Positions 51,788 through 61,064 of a DNA stretch of 64,000 bases are shown piece after piece; positions within the stretch are counted from its first letter, which is position 1; each line of letters begins with the position of its first letter. The notes below the pieces were generated by a model. That model saw only the letters and a program-made list of their open reading frames with translations. It made no database searches and was not told where the DNA came from. The DNA is from Acidimicrobiaceae bacterium. Lineage in GTDB: Bacteria; Actinomycetota; Acidimicrobiia; Acidimicrobiales; Aldehydirespiratoraceae. The stretch lies in contig VYCW01000041.1 of NCBI GenBank assembly GCA_009843735.1, positions 456 to 64,455 on the forward strand, given 5' to 3'. A program made the position numbers and the translations under genes.

Positions 51788-53985
51788 TGCGGCTGCTCTC
51801 GCTGGCCGGCCCGGCCCGGAGGCGCCGGGCCCGCACGCCGCTCATGCTCCAGCAGGAGGAGACCGAGTGCGGCGCGGTCGCCCTGGGCATCGTGCTGGCC
51901 CACTTCGGGCGCTGGGCCCGGATGGAGGAGCTGCGGGAGGCGTGCGCAGTCAACCGGGACGGCTGCGACGCCGCCGACATCAGCCGGGCCGCCCGGCAGT
52001 ACGGGCTCGAGCCCCAGGGATGGCGCAAGGAGCCGGAGCAGCTCCGGGATATGGAGATGCCGCTCATCGTCTTCTGGGAGTTCAACCACTTCCTCGTGCT
52101 GGAGGGTTTCCGCGGAACGGGCTACGTGGTGAACGACCCGGCCAACGGCCACCGCCTGATCGACGGCGAGGAGTTCGATGAGGGCTTCACCGGCGTCGTC
52201 CTGAGCTTCCGGCGCGGCGCCGGCTTCCGTCCGGGCGGCGCCCGGCCCGGGGTATTGACCCGTCTCTGGCCGTGGCTCCGGGAGGTCACCGGGCCCCTGC
52301 TCTTCGCGCTGTGCTGCGGGCTGCTGCTGTCGCTCCCCCTCCTCGCCCTGCCGCTGCTGCTGAGCCTCTTCGTGGACCAGGTGCTGAGCGGGGAGGACAG
52401 GGGCTGGGCCGCGGCCATCGTCGGCGGGTTGGCGGCGTCGGGCGCGCTGGTGTACCTGCTCACCTGGCTCCGGCAGCGCTGTCTCAGGCTGCTGGCGATC
52501 CGGCTGTCGGTCGACCATGCCGACCGCTTCGTCAGGCGCCTCCTGCGCCTTCAGATGCGATTCTTCAGCCAACGCTTCTCCGGTGACCTGGCCGCCCGCG
52601 TCCAGTTGATCGACGAGATCGCCGTGGTGGCGACCACCCAGTTCGTCGGAGTCGCCATAGAGCTGATCGCCGGCGCCGTCTTCCTAGCGGCCATGTTCTT
52701 CTACGACGCCGCGCTGGCCGCCGTAGTCGCCGCCCTGGGCCTGATCAGCGCGGCGACGATGCGCCTGATCACCCGGTCCCGCGTCGGCGACAACCGCCGC
52801 CTGCAGCGCGAGCAGGGCAAGCTCCAGGGCATCGGCATGTACGGGCTGAGCAGCATCGAGACCATCCAGTCGGTGTCAGGCGAGAAGGACTTCTTCGGCC
52901 AATGGACCGGCTACCAGGCACGGGAGCTGCTGGCCCGGCAGAGCTTCGCCGAGCGGGGGCATGTGATCGCCTCGCTGCCGCAACTGTTCCTCGTCCTCAG
53001 CAACGCCGCGGTCCTGGGCATCGGCGGTTGGCGGGTGATGCAGGGCGACATGACCCTGGGCGTGTTGATGGGCTTCTATGTCCTGGCCGCGAACTTCCTT
53101 CTGCCCATCGGGCGCCTAGTCCAGTTCTCGGACCTGTTCCAGATCCTCGAAGCCAACCTTCAGCGCCTCGAGGACGTGCTGCACGCGCCCGAGGACAGGC
53201 TCTTCCAACAGGGCCCCGACCAGACCACCCGCCGGGACGGGGGCCTCCACCGGCAGCTGCGCCTCGGCGGCCATCTCGAGCTGCGCACCGTGAGGTTCGG
53301 CTACAAGGCGAACCGCGAGCCGCTGCTCGACGACTTCAGCCTTACCATCGAGCCCGGCCAGCGAGTTGCCGTCGTCGGCCCCACCGGGTCGGGGAAGTCC
53401 ACGCTGGCGCTCCTGGTAGCGGGCATCCACCAGCCGTGGTCCGGCGAGATCCTGCTGGACGGCCACCCCCGGGCCGACGTGCCCCGGGCCCTGATGACCA
53501 ACTCCGTCTCGATGGTCGACCAGCGCATCTTCCTGTTCGCGGCCTCGGTCCGCGAGAACCTCACCATGTGGAACCCGGAGATCCCCGACCAGTCAGTGGT
53601 GACGGCCGCGAAGGATGCCGCCATCCACGAGGAGATCCTGGCCAGGGCCTACGGCTACGACTCGATGGTCGACGAGGGCGGGCGCAACTTCAGCGGCGGC
53701 CAGAGACAGCGGCTTGAGATCGCCCGCGCTCTGGTCGGCGATCCGTCGCTTCTCATTCTCGACGAGGCCACCAGCGCGCTGGACCCGGCGACCGAGCAGC
53801 GGATCGACGAGTCGCTGCGCCGGCGGGGCTGCAGCTGCCTCATCGTGGCCCACCGGCTGAGCACGATACGGGACTGCGACCTGATCGTTGTGCTGGACAA
53901 GGGAACCGAGGTGCAGCGCGGCACCCACCAGGAGCTGATGGCCGATCCCGAAGGCCTCTACCGCCGGCTGATGGAGGTGAAGTGA
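51787..53985 (+). CDS. NHLM-type peptidase/ABC exporter (C39 peptidase fused)
   Basis: 732 residues. The C39 peptidase domain has QQEETECG with Cys28, His101 (NHFLVLEG) and Asp117, a complete triad that cuts after Gly-Gly leaders. A six-helix membrane domain spans about 165-450. The ATPase has Walker A GPTGSGKS (about 530), signature FSGGQRQRLEIARA (about 635) and Walker B LLILDEAT (about 658). It would remove the leader and export the mature peptide. ATG 51787 overlaps the stop of the stub gene, and the end overlaps the second exporter. Strong match to the NHLM peptidase-transporter family. Confidence 0.95.
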   Translation: MRLLSLAGPARRRRARTPLMLQQEETECGAVALGIVLAHFGRWARMEELREACAVNRDGCDAADISRAARQYGLEPQGWRKEPEQLRDMEMPLIVFWEFNHFLVLEGFRGTGYVVNDPANGHRLIDGEEFDEGFTGVVLSFRRGAGFRPGGARPGVLTRLWPWLREVTGPLLFALCCGLLLSLPLLALPLLLSLFVDQVLSGEDRGWAAAIVGGLAASGALVYLLTWLRQRCLRLLAIRLSVDHADRFVRRLLRLQMRFFSQRFSGDLAARVQLIDEIAVVATTQFVGVAIELIAGAVFLAAMFFYDAALAAVVAALGLISAATMRLITRSRVGDNRRLQREQGKLQGIGMYGLSSIETIQSVSGEKDFFGQWTGYQARELLARQSFAERGHVIASLPQLFLVLSNAAVLGIGGWRVMQGDMTLGVLMGFYVLAANFLLPIGRLVQFSDLFQILEANLQRLEDVLHAPEDRLFQQGPDQTTRRDGGLHRQLRLGGHLELRTVRFGYKANREPLLDDFSLTIEPGQRVAVVGPTGSGKSTLALLVAGIHQPWSGEILLDGHPRADVPRALMTNSVSMVDQRIFLFAASVRENLTMWNPEIPDQSVVTAAKDAAIHEEILARAYGYDSMVDEGGRNFSGGQRQRLEIARALVGDPSLLILDEATSALDPATEQRIDESLRRRGCSCLIVAHRLSTIRDCDLIVVLDKGTEVQRGTHQELMADPEGLYRRLMEVK

Positions 53986-56921
53986 GCACGGCCGGCCAGA
54001 AGACGCCGGACACGCCTCGGGCGGATCCGCTCCGGGAGCTGGCGCTGGCCAGCGGCGACCGGTTCGCCGGCGGCGGCAACCGTCCCATCCGGCTCTCGGA
54101 CCCGGATGCACTGTGGTTCGTCGTCCGCGGCTCGGTGGACGTGTTCGCCACCCAGCTCACCGATGGCGGGCTTCCGACGGACTTCAAGCACATGCTGCGG
54201 GCCGGCCCGGGGCGGTTGATCTTCCCCCTGATGGAGGAGGAGGGCTCGAGCGTGCTGGTGGCCAAGGGGCTGCCCGAGTCCGAGCTGCGGCGGATCTCGC
54301 TCGCGGACCTCACCGGCGTAGTGCTCCACGCCCAGATTGCCGAGCAGGTGGACGCCTGGGTCGGCGAGCTGTCCGAGTCCATCGTCCGGGATGTCACCTA
54401 CCGCCCGCGCGTCGACCAGAGCCTCGTGCCGGGCGTCACCGATGAGGCTGCCCACGGTACGGCGACCTCAGCGCAGCACGGCGTGGTGTGGGCATCCAGC
54501 CCCGAGGGCGACATCCAGTACCTGGGTACCGAGGATCTGGACCAGTCCGGCTCTGGTCTGGTCCCCATCACCCCAGCAAGCTGGATCGTCCAGAGCCGGA
54601 CGGCCCCGGTGATGGGCGTCAGCACCGCGGACCTGAGCCTCGACGGGCGGCTGGCCGGCGTGTTGATGGAGTTCAACCGTCTGGCGATGAGGGCCGACCG
54701 GACCAACCGCACCCTGCTACTGGCCGACGTGTCCAATCTGCAGACCGCAAGCGCCCGGCACCGCCAGAGGAGCGAGGAGCAGGCTCGCCGGGACCTCTTC
54801 ACCGTGCTGGTCGGGGACCCCCTCCCAACTGCGGAAGGCCCGGTGCTGTTGCGCGCCCTCAAACGGATCGGTCGCCATGAGGGCATCGGTTTCCAGGCCC
54901 CGGCGCGGCCGCGGCGACGCGATTCCGGCAGCGGAGACGGGGAGGCGACACTGGAGGAAATTCTCGATGCTTCGGGCATACGCGCCCGGCGCATCGCCCT
55001 CAGGGACCGCCATCGCTGGTGGCTCGGCGACAGCGGGGCAATGCTCGCCTCGCGCCGCCAAGACGGCGCGCCGGTGGCCCTCATCCCCGGGCGCCTCGGG
55101 CGCTACCGGATGTTCGATCCCCAGTCGGGCAGTTCCATGCCCGTCAACTTCCGGCGTGCCGCCACCCTGGGCCCGCTCGCCCATTTCTTCTACCGCCCGT
55201 TCCCTGACGGCCATTCGAGCAACGCCGCCCTGCTGCGGGCGATGGCCTTCAACCGCGCCCACCGGGACCTGGCCCGCTTGGTGGGGGCGGGAGTCCTGGC
55301 CGGACTGGCCATGCTGGCGCCGGCCGTGCTGCTGGGCGTGGCCGTGAGCCGGGTGCTGCCTGCCGGGGACGGGCGGACGCTGGCGATGGTGGCGCTCGCC
55401 CTGGCGCTGGTGGGCGTGACCCTCGCGCTGTTGGAGATGCTGAAGGGGACCGCCCTGATGCGGCTGGAGGGCCGCGCCGCGGCACGGATCGGCGCGGCGC
55501 TCTGGGACCGCCTGCTGGCGCTGCCCCCGTCCTTCTTCCGGCGTTTCACCGTCGGCGATCTGGGAAGCCGCGCCATGGGGTTCCAGCGGCTGCGGGACCA
55601 GGTGGCGGGCGTGGTCGCCGGGTCCGTGCTGTCGCTGGTGTTCCTTCTCCCGACCTTCGCCCTGCTGCTCTACTACGACCCCGTGCTGGGCGGCGCCGCC
55701 CTCGCAATGGGCGCGATCTCGCTGGGCGTGACCCTCTGGCTCGGCCTGCGGCAGCTGCCGCACCATCGGCGGCTCCTGGCCGCCATGCGCCGGCTGACGG
55801 CGGTGCTGCTCCAGCAGATAAGCGGCGTGGCCAAACTGCGGGTCAGCGGAGCGGAGGGCTCGGCCTACGCGGTGTGGGCCGCCAACTATCGGGAACAGAA
55901 GCAGACCGAGATGCGGCTGGGGGCGCTCAACGAGCACCTGATCGCATTCACCTCCGCGGCCCCCCTCCTGGCTGTGGCCGGCTTGCTCGCAGTCGCCGCG
56001 CCCCGCAGCGAGCAGGGGCTGCCGGTCGCGAGCTTCCTGGCGACATACGCCGCCTTCATGGTCTTCTACGGCGCGGTGGCCCAGGTCGGCTTCTCCTTCT
56101 CGGCCGTCGCCGCCATCCTGCCCGCCGTTGAACAGGCCGATCCCATCCTCTCCGAGCGCCCCCGGAGGGTGCTCGCCGATGCGGCGGCCCTGGAGTTGCA
56201 GGGCGAGCTGCGCATCGACCAGGTGACGTTCCGGTACGCCGAGGACGGCCCCCTGATCCTCCAGGACGTGTCTCTCCAGGCCCGTCCCGGCGAGTTCATC
56301 GCGGTCGTCGGGGAGTCGGGCTCCGGCAAGAGCACCCTGCTGCGCCTGGCGCTGGGCCTGGAGACACCGCAGTCGGGCGCGGTCTACTACGACAACCACG
56401 ACCTGGAGCGGCTGAACCGCCAGACGGTGCGCGACGGGGTGGGCACCGTGGTGCAGGACGCCTCTCTCCGCCCGCAGACCGTGCTGGACAACATCATCGG
56501 GACCGGCGACGACCTGACGCTGGAGGACGCCTGGCGGGCCGCCCGGCTGGCCTCAGTGGACCAGGACATTCTGGATATGCCGATGGGTATGTACACCGTG
56601 ACCGCCGAGGGCTCGTCGGCACTGTCCGGCGGGCAGGTGCAGCGAATCATGCTGGCCGCCGCCCTGGTCAGGAGTCCCAGCATGCTTGTCCTGGACGAGG
56701 CCACCAACTGGCTCGACAACGCGACCCAGTCCAAGGTGATGCAGGAGATAGAGAAGCTCTCGGTAACACGCATAGTGAGCGCCCACCGCCTGTCCACCAT
56801 CCGCCGAGCCGACAGGATCTACGTGCTCCAGAAGGGCCGGGTGGTCCAGCAGGGCAGCTTCGACGAACTAATGGCGCAGGAGGGCGCGTTCCAGGACATG
56901 GCCCGCCGGCAGATGGCCTGA
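53982..56921 (+). CDS. NHLM-type ABC exporter, second subunit
   Basis: 979 residues, the family's usual length. The N-terminal 420 residues are a soluble region lacking a C39 Cys/His pair; its start (LWFVVRGSVDVFATQL) resembles a cyclic-nucleotide-binding fold. The membrane domain spans about 425-715 and the ATPase has Walker A GESGSGKSTLL (about 775), signature LSGGQVQRIMLAAA (about 881) and Walker B MLVLDEATNWLD (about 903). In NHLM systems this protein accompanies the peptidase-ABC protein, probably as a heterodimer. GTG 53982 overlaps the upstream stop (GTGA). Ends 3 bases before the convergent amidohydrolase. Confidence 0.95.
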   Translation: MSTAGQKTPDTPRADPLRELALASGDRFAGGGNRPIRLSDPDALWFVVRGSVDVFATQLTDGGLPTDFKHMLRAGPGRLIFPLMEEEGSSVLVAKGLPESELRRISLADLTGVVLHAQIAEQVDAWVGELSESIVRDVTYRPRVDQSLVPGVTDEAAHGTATSAQHGVVWASSPEGDIQYLGTEDLDQSGSGLVPITPASWIVQSRTAPVMGVSTADLSLDGRLAGVLMEFNRLAMRADRTNRTLLLADVSNLQTASARHRQRSEEQARRDLFTVLVGDPLPTAEGPVLLRALKRIGRHEGIGFQAPARPRRRDSGSGDGEATLEEILDASGIRARRIALRDRHRWWLGDSGAMLASRRQDGAPVALIPGRLGRYRMFDPQSGSSMPVNFRRAATLGPLAHFFYRPFPDGHSSNAALLRAMAFNRAHRDLARLVGAGVLAGLAMLAPAVLLGVAVSRVLPAGDGRTLAMVALALALVGVTLALLEMLKGTALMRLEGRAAARIGAALWDRLLALPPSFFRRFTVGDLGSRAMGFQRLRDQVAGVVAGSVLSLVFLLPTFALLLYYDPVLGGAALAMGAISLGVTLWLGLRQLPHHRRLLAAMRRLTAVLLQQISGVAKLRVSGAEGSAYAVWAANYREQKQTEMRLGALNEHLIAFTSAAPLLAVAGLLAVAAPRSEQGLPVASFLATYAAFMVFYGAVAQVGFSFSAVAAILPAVEQADPILSERPRRVLADAAALELQGELRIDQVTFRYAEDGPLILQDVSLQARPGEFIAVVGESGSGKSTLLRLALGLETPQSGAVYYDNHDLERLNRQTVRDGVGTVVQDASLRPQTVLDNIIGTGDDLTLEDAWRAARLASVDQDILDMPMGMYTVTAEGSSALSGGQVQRIMLAAALVRSPSMLVLDEATNWLDNATQSKVMQEIEKLSVTRIVSAHRLSTIRRADRIYVLQKGRVVQQGSFDELMAQEGAFQDMARRQMA

Positions 56922-56924
56922 CCG

Positions 56925-58343
56925 CTACTCGCTGCGGGTAGTAGCCGACAGTTCCTCGAGTTCGTCGAGCAGTTCCCGCTCGCCGTCCGAGGTGAAGTCC
57001 CGTACGTCGGGCTGCTCGCCGGCGCCTCCGTTGAACACCAGGTCGTAGGTGATGTCGGCCGGGGAAATGTGCTGGGCGGGGTTGTAGGGCCGGCGCTGGG
57101 CCAGGACCTCGTCGTCGAAAACCTGCACCTCGCCCCGCAGGATCACCGTCTCGATGCGCCGCTTGTCGTACAGCACCCGGATGTCGGCCAGCGGGTCGCC
57201 GTCGACGATGATGATGTCGGCTCCCTTGCCGGGGGCCAGCGATCCGACGTTGGCGTCCTCGCCCAGCACGATCGCGCAGTCGTGGGTGGCCGCCTTGATG
57301 GCCTCAAGAGCGGTCATGCCCGCGTAGCGCACCAGCAGCTCGAGCTCGCGGGCGTGCCACTCGCCGTAGGGGGTGCACGCGAAGCCGGTGTCGGTGCCGA
57401 CGATCAGGGTGACACCGGCCTCGCGGGCCTTGTTCAGCGACTCGGCGGTGGCGTCCAGCACCCGCGAGTAGATGCTGCGCTTGCGGGCCGGCACCCCGGC
57501 AACCTCACCGAACTCGCTGAGGTTGCCCAGCAGCAGCAAGGCGGGACACAGCGGGATCCTCGACTCGGCCAGCCGCTCGATGGTGTCGTCGCGCAAAGCG
57601 TTGCCGTGCATGATCCAGTCCAGTCCGGCCGCCACCGCCGCATCGACGTTGTTGGAGCCCCTCGCGTGCATGGTGATGCGCTTGCTGAGCCGGTGGGCGG
57701 CATCGGACATCGCCTTGATCTCATCACGCGAGAACGCCTCGTAGTCGCCCAGGGGGCTGTCGCCGATCTTGATGAGGTCCACGCCGTTCTTGACCTGGTG
57801 ACGTACCTCGGTGACCATCTCGTCGGCGGTGTTGACCACCTTGCCGATGCTGGAGTCGGGCACTCCCACCGACGACGGGTACCAGTCGCTGATGCCGTTG
57901 CTGGTGGACAGGAACCGCCCCGCGGTGGTCATGCGGGGGCCCTGAATCAGGCCCTCGGCGATGCCCTCGCGGATGCCGACGCCGATGAAGTAGCTACCTC
58001 CGGGATCGGAGATCCCCGTCACCCCGGCCCTCAGGACCTTGGTCACGTTCCACGCCGACCGCAGGGTGCGCAGCTCGTGGCTGGTGTAGAGGTCCTGCTC
58101 CTCCTGCATCCGGGCCTCGCCGAAGGACGTGTGGCAATGGGCGTCGATCAGGCCCGGCATGACCGTCTTGCCGGTCGCGTCGATGCGGGTCACGGGCTCG
58201 CCCCTAGGGACCTGCTCGTCGCCGACATCGACCCCCACCGCGACGATCTCGTCGTCCTTCACCAGGACCGAGCAATCGGCGACGGGTTGCGCTCCCGTCC
58301 CGTCGATCACCGACCCCCCGCTGATCAGGATCCAAGCCGCCAC
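56925..58343 (-). CDS. Imidazolonepropionase-like amidohydrolase
   Basis: 472 residues, amidohydrolase superfamily with bound metal. DAHCHTSFGEAR carries the HxH, then a Lys-containing DLIKIGDSPLGDY, His in RITMHARGSNN and IMHGNALR, and the Asp in VGTDTGFACTPYG. Similar to metal-dependent prolidases and isoaspartyl or organophosphate-degrading members. The C-terminal beta domain is complete. GTG 58343 has GGGGAGG five bases upstream. It is divergent from the LLM gene at 58446, sharing a 102-base regulatory region. Confidence 0.88.
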   Translation of the reverse strand: MAAWILISGGSVIDGTGAQPVADCSVLVKDDEIVAVGVDVGDEQVPRGEPVTRIDATGKTVMPGLIDAHCHTSFGEARMQEEQDLYTSHELRTLRSAWNVTKVLRAGVTGISDPGGSYFIGVGIREGIAEGLIQGPRMTTAGRFLSTSNGISDWYPSSVGVPDSSIGKVVNTADEMVTEVRHQVKNGVDLIKIGDSPLGDYEAFSRDEIKAMSDAAHRLSKRITMHARGSNNVDAAVAAGLDWIMHGNALRDDTIERLAESRIPLCPALLLLGNLSEFGEVAGVPARKRSIYSRVLDATAESLNKAREAGVTLIVGTDTGFACTPYGEWHARELELLVRYAGMTALEAIKAATHDCAIVLGEDANVGSLAPGKGADIIIVDGDPLADIRVLYDKRRIETVILRGEVQVFDDEVLAQRRPYNPAQHISPADITYDLVFNGGAGEQPDVRDFTSDGERELLDELEELSATTRSE

Positions 58344-58395
58344 CGCTGCCTCCCCTATCGCTCACCGGACTCTCCGGAGCATTATCGCGTCAAAT

Positions 58396-58408
58396 GTCTG
58401 ACTATTGT
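58396..58408 (+). promoter_or_regulatory. Promoter element GTCTGACTATTGT before the first LLM gene
   Basis: TATTGT (58403-58408) fits a -10 box 38 bases before GTG 58446. The preceding GTCTGA matches the promoter-palindrome at 63801, where the spacing to TATTGT is one base longer. CAA and TTG at the ends (58391 and 58405) echo a diverged palindrome. Confidence 0.4.
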
Positions 58409-58445
58409 TCACCGGGCCGCGGCACGATGACGGAAGGAGCGGCTA

Positions 58446-59474
58446 GTGGCGCCTGTGGGCGACATCAAGATCGGCCTGTTCCTCACCAATCAGCATCCGG
58501 TCGGCGCCGACCTGGTGGCGGGGATGGACGATCAGCTCCGGATGGTTCGAGCGGTCCGAGACCGCGGCTGGGACTCGATCTGGGCCGGGCAGCACTACCT
58601 GCCCGACGGCATGGCCATGCCGCAGAGCGTGCCGTTCGTGAGCCGCATCACCGCCGAGTGCGGGCCCATGGAGGTCGGGATCGGGATACTGCTGCTGGCG
58701 CTCCACAACCCGCTTGACGTGGCCGAGACGTGGGCCTCGGTCGACGTCCTGTGCGGTGGGCGGCTCACGTTCGGTGTGGGGCTGGGCTACCGCGAGGTGG
58801 AGTACCGCGGCTTCGGGCTCGATCCGAAGTCCAAGGTGAGACGGTTCGAGGCCAACCTCGACCTGGTCAAGCGACTCTGGACAGAAGACAACGTCGACTC
58901 CGATCTCGACTGGTGCCGCCTGGAGTCGGTGACCCTCAACATCAAGCCCGTCCAGAAGCCCCGACCGCCGATCTGGATCGCGGCCAACGCCCATGCCGCG
59001 GTGGAGCGGGCCGCCCGCATGGGCGACGCCTGGATGATCAACCCCCACGCCACCACCGAGACCATCGCCGAACAGGCGGCCCTGTTCCGGGCCACCCGCC
59101 GCAACGAGGGCCTGCCCCCGGCCACCACCACGCCGGCGATGCGGGAGATCTACTGCGCCCCGACCCGGGCCCTGGCGGTGGAGCGGGCCGCCCCCTACCT
59201 GCTGAAGAAGTACCGGCACTACGCCGACTGGGGCCAGCACAAGGCCCTGCCCGGCGACGAGGATTTTCGGGCCGGGTTCGACGAGCTGTCCAGGGGCCGG
59301 TTCATCGTCGGCACGCCCGACGACTGCCTCGAGAAGCTGCTCCCGTGGCGTGACGAGCTCGGCGTGGACCACTTCATTTTCCGCACCGACTGGGTGGGCA
59401 TGCCCGCAGACACCGCCCTACAGTCCATCGACTTGCTCGACCGCGAGGTGGTCCCCGTGCTGCGAGCGACCTGA
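58446..59474 (+). CDS. LLM-class flavin-dependent oxidoreductase
   Basis: 342 residues of the luciferase-like monooxygenase fold (MEVGIGILLLALHNPLDVAE and GGRLTFGVGLGYREVEYRGFG, with the N-terminal IGLFLTNQHP). Such enzymes use FMN or F420 to oxidise or reduce a substrate; F420-type is common in actinomycetes, but the cofactor is not decided by the sequence. GTG 58446 has GGAAGGAG at ideal spacing. First of three LLM genes in tandem with a RidA gene, so they likely make up one degradative pathway. Confidence 0.9.
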   Translation: MAPVGDIKIGLFLTNQHPVGADLVAGMDDQLRMVRAVRDRGWDSIWAGQHYLPDGMAMPQSVPFVSRITAECGPMEVGIGILLLALHNPLDVAETWASVDVLCGGRLTFGVGLGYREVEYRGFGLDPKSKVRRFEANLDLVKRLWTEDNVDSDLDWCRLESVTLNIKPVQKPRPPIWIAANAHAAVERAARMGDAWMINPHATTETIAEQAALFRATRRNEGLPPATTTPAMREIYCAPTRALAVERAAPYLLKKYRHYADWGQHKALPGDEDFRAGFDELSRGRFIVGTPDDCLEKLLPWRDELGVDHFIFRTDWVGMPADTALQSIDLLDREVVPVLRAT

Positions 59475-59540
59475 GTTCTGCGCAGCCGCCCCAACCATCG
59501 ACGACGCCATCCAGGACGACCCTGCAAAGGAGAACAGCAA

Positions 59541-59990
59541 ATGGTGGACAAGACCATCATCAACCCCAACATCGGCGCCGGCTGGAGCGCGCTTGCGACC
59601 TCCGATGTGGGCGAACTCGTCCACTCCGGGGGCGTGGTAGTGGAGGCCGGCGACCTCACGTTCGTGTACCTGTCGGGCCGCACCGCCACCGACGGCGATA
59701 GCGACGTCGTCGTGGGCGTGGGCGACATCAAGGAGCAGACCCGCCAGGTCATCCGCAACCTGCTGTCAGCCCTCGAGCCGCTGGGCGGCACCATCGACGA
59801 CATTGTCCGGGTGCGGGTCTACATGACCCCCCCGTTCACGAAGGAGAAGTTCGGCCAGATCCACGACGCCCGGGCGGAGTTCTTCAACAAGGACCACTAC
59901 CCGGCCAGCACGCTTGTGGTGGTCCACGGGCTGGCCCGGCCCGACGCCTTGATCGAGATCGACGCCGACGCGGTGATTTCCAAGAAGTAG
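59541..59990 (+). CDS. RidA/YjgF family protein
   Basis: 149 residues. VVVEAGDLTFVYLSGRTATDGD and IKEQTRQVIRNLLSALEPLGGTIDDIVRVRVYM define the family; the closing YPASTLVVVHGLARPDALIEIDADAV lacks the Arg of active 2-aminoacrylate deaminases (Ser/Thr instead), so it is probably a pathway-specific variant. AAGGAG precedes ATG 59541 by about eight bases. Between two LLM genes; likely acts on a product of theirs. Confidence 0.88.
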   Translation: MVDKTIINPNIGAGWSALATSDVGELVHSGGVVVEAGDLTFVYLSGRTATDGDSDVVVGVGDIKEQTRQVIRNLLSALEPLGGTIDDIVRVRVYMTPPFTKEKFGQIHDARAEFFNKDHYPASTLVVVHGLARPDALIEIDADAVISKK

Positions 59991-60029
59991 CACCGGCAAC
60001 AGTTCCGGCGCCCGAAGCGCGGCCCAAGA

Positions 60030-61064
60030 ATGAAGATCGCACTCAACGTCCTCCAGCAGGGACCCGTATCCGGCGGGCCCGAGTGGTGGAAGCTGTGCGA
60101 CGACGCCAGGGTGGACGTGATCGGACTGCCCGACTCGCCCGCACTGGTCCGCGAGCTGTACGTGGTGGCTGCGCTCTGCGCCCAGCAGACCTCGCGAGCG
60201 CGGATCATGACCTCGGTCACCAACCCCCTGTCGCGGGATCCGTCGGTGACCGCGGCCTCCCTCCTGTCGCTGGAGGAGATCGCCCCCGGCCGGATCGCCT
60301 GCGGCATCGGCACCGGCGACAGCGCCCTGTGGGGGGTGGGGCTGCGCCCGGCCACGGTGGCCCAGTTGCGGGACTACATCGTCGCCGTGAAGGCCCTGCT
60401 GAGGGGCGAGGAGGCCGACTACCAGGGTCGCAGGTTCCGCATGCAGTGGACGGACATGCCGGTCCCCGCCGAGATCCCGGTGATCGTCCCGGTCTCGGGC
60501 CCGAAGGTCCTGCGCATGGCCTGCGAGGTGTCCGACGGGATGCTGCTGTCGATGGGCTTCGGAGCCCACAACGTGGACTACGTCCTGAGCCTCGTCGACG
60601 AGGGCTGCGCGGCCGCGGGCCGCGATCCGGGCGAGTTGGAGCTGTGGTGGAACTCCGAGATCGTCTTCGGCGACAGCGTCGAAGAAGCCCTCGGCCGGGG
60701 CATGGGCGTCGGCACTGAGTGGCTGACCATGGGGACGCTGAAGGGCAAGCAGATCCCCGAGCACCTCAGAGCGGCCCTGGTGCAGTTCAACGAGGACACC
60801 CACAACCTCGGCTCGGAATACCAGGACGAGAACCGCGAGCAGGCGTTGATCGCGCGGGCCCAGGAGCTGGGACTGTACGAGTGGCTGCTGGCTAGAGCGC
60901 CCGGACTGTGGGGCACGCCGGCCGACGTGGCCGCCAGGCTGCGGGAGCTCGAGTCGCAGGGCATGGACCGGTGGATGTTCTATGTGGGCCGCAGCGAGAG
61001 CGACCGCATGAACCAGCTGCGACTCATCTGCGAGGGCGTCATGCCCCTGCTGGACCTTGGCTGA
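60030..61064 (+). CDS. LLM-class flavin-dependent oxidoreductase
   Basis: 344 residues. Luciferase-like fold: LSLEEIAPGRIACGIGTGDSALWGVGLRPA gives the family's GRxxxGxGxG element, and VPVSGPKVLRMACEVSDGML is typical of methylenetetrahydromethanopterin-reductase-like members that use F420. ATG 60030. It overlaps the following LLM gene by eight bases. Substrate unknown. Confidence 0.88.
   Translation: MKIALNVLQQGPVSGGPEWWKLCDDARVDVIGLPDSPALVRELYVVAALCAQQTSRARIMTSVTNPLSRDPSVTAASLLSLEEIAPGRIACGIGTGDSALWGVGLRPATVAQLRDYIVAVKALLRGEEADYQGRRFRMQWTDMPVPAEIPVIVPVSGPKVLRMACEVSDGMLLSMGFGAHNVDYVLSLVDEGCAAAGRDPGELELWWNSEIVFGDSVEEALGRGMGVGTEWLTMGTLKGKQIPEHLRAALVQFNEDTHNLGSEYQDENREQALIARAQELGLYEWLLARAPGLWGTPADVAARLRELESQGMDRWMFYVGRSESDRMNQLRLICEGVMPLLDLG

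Noticed and set aside
54717-56399. 560-residue minus-strand open frame across the second NHLM exporter
   Set aside because: It is a mirror of a well-conserved ABC protein and is Gln/Arg-rich without recognisable domains.
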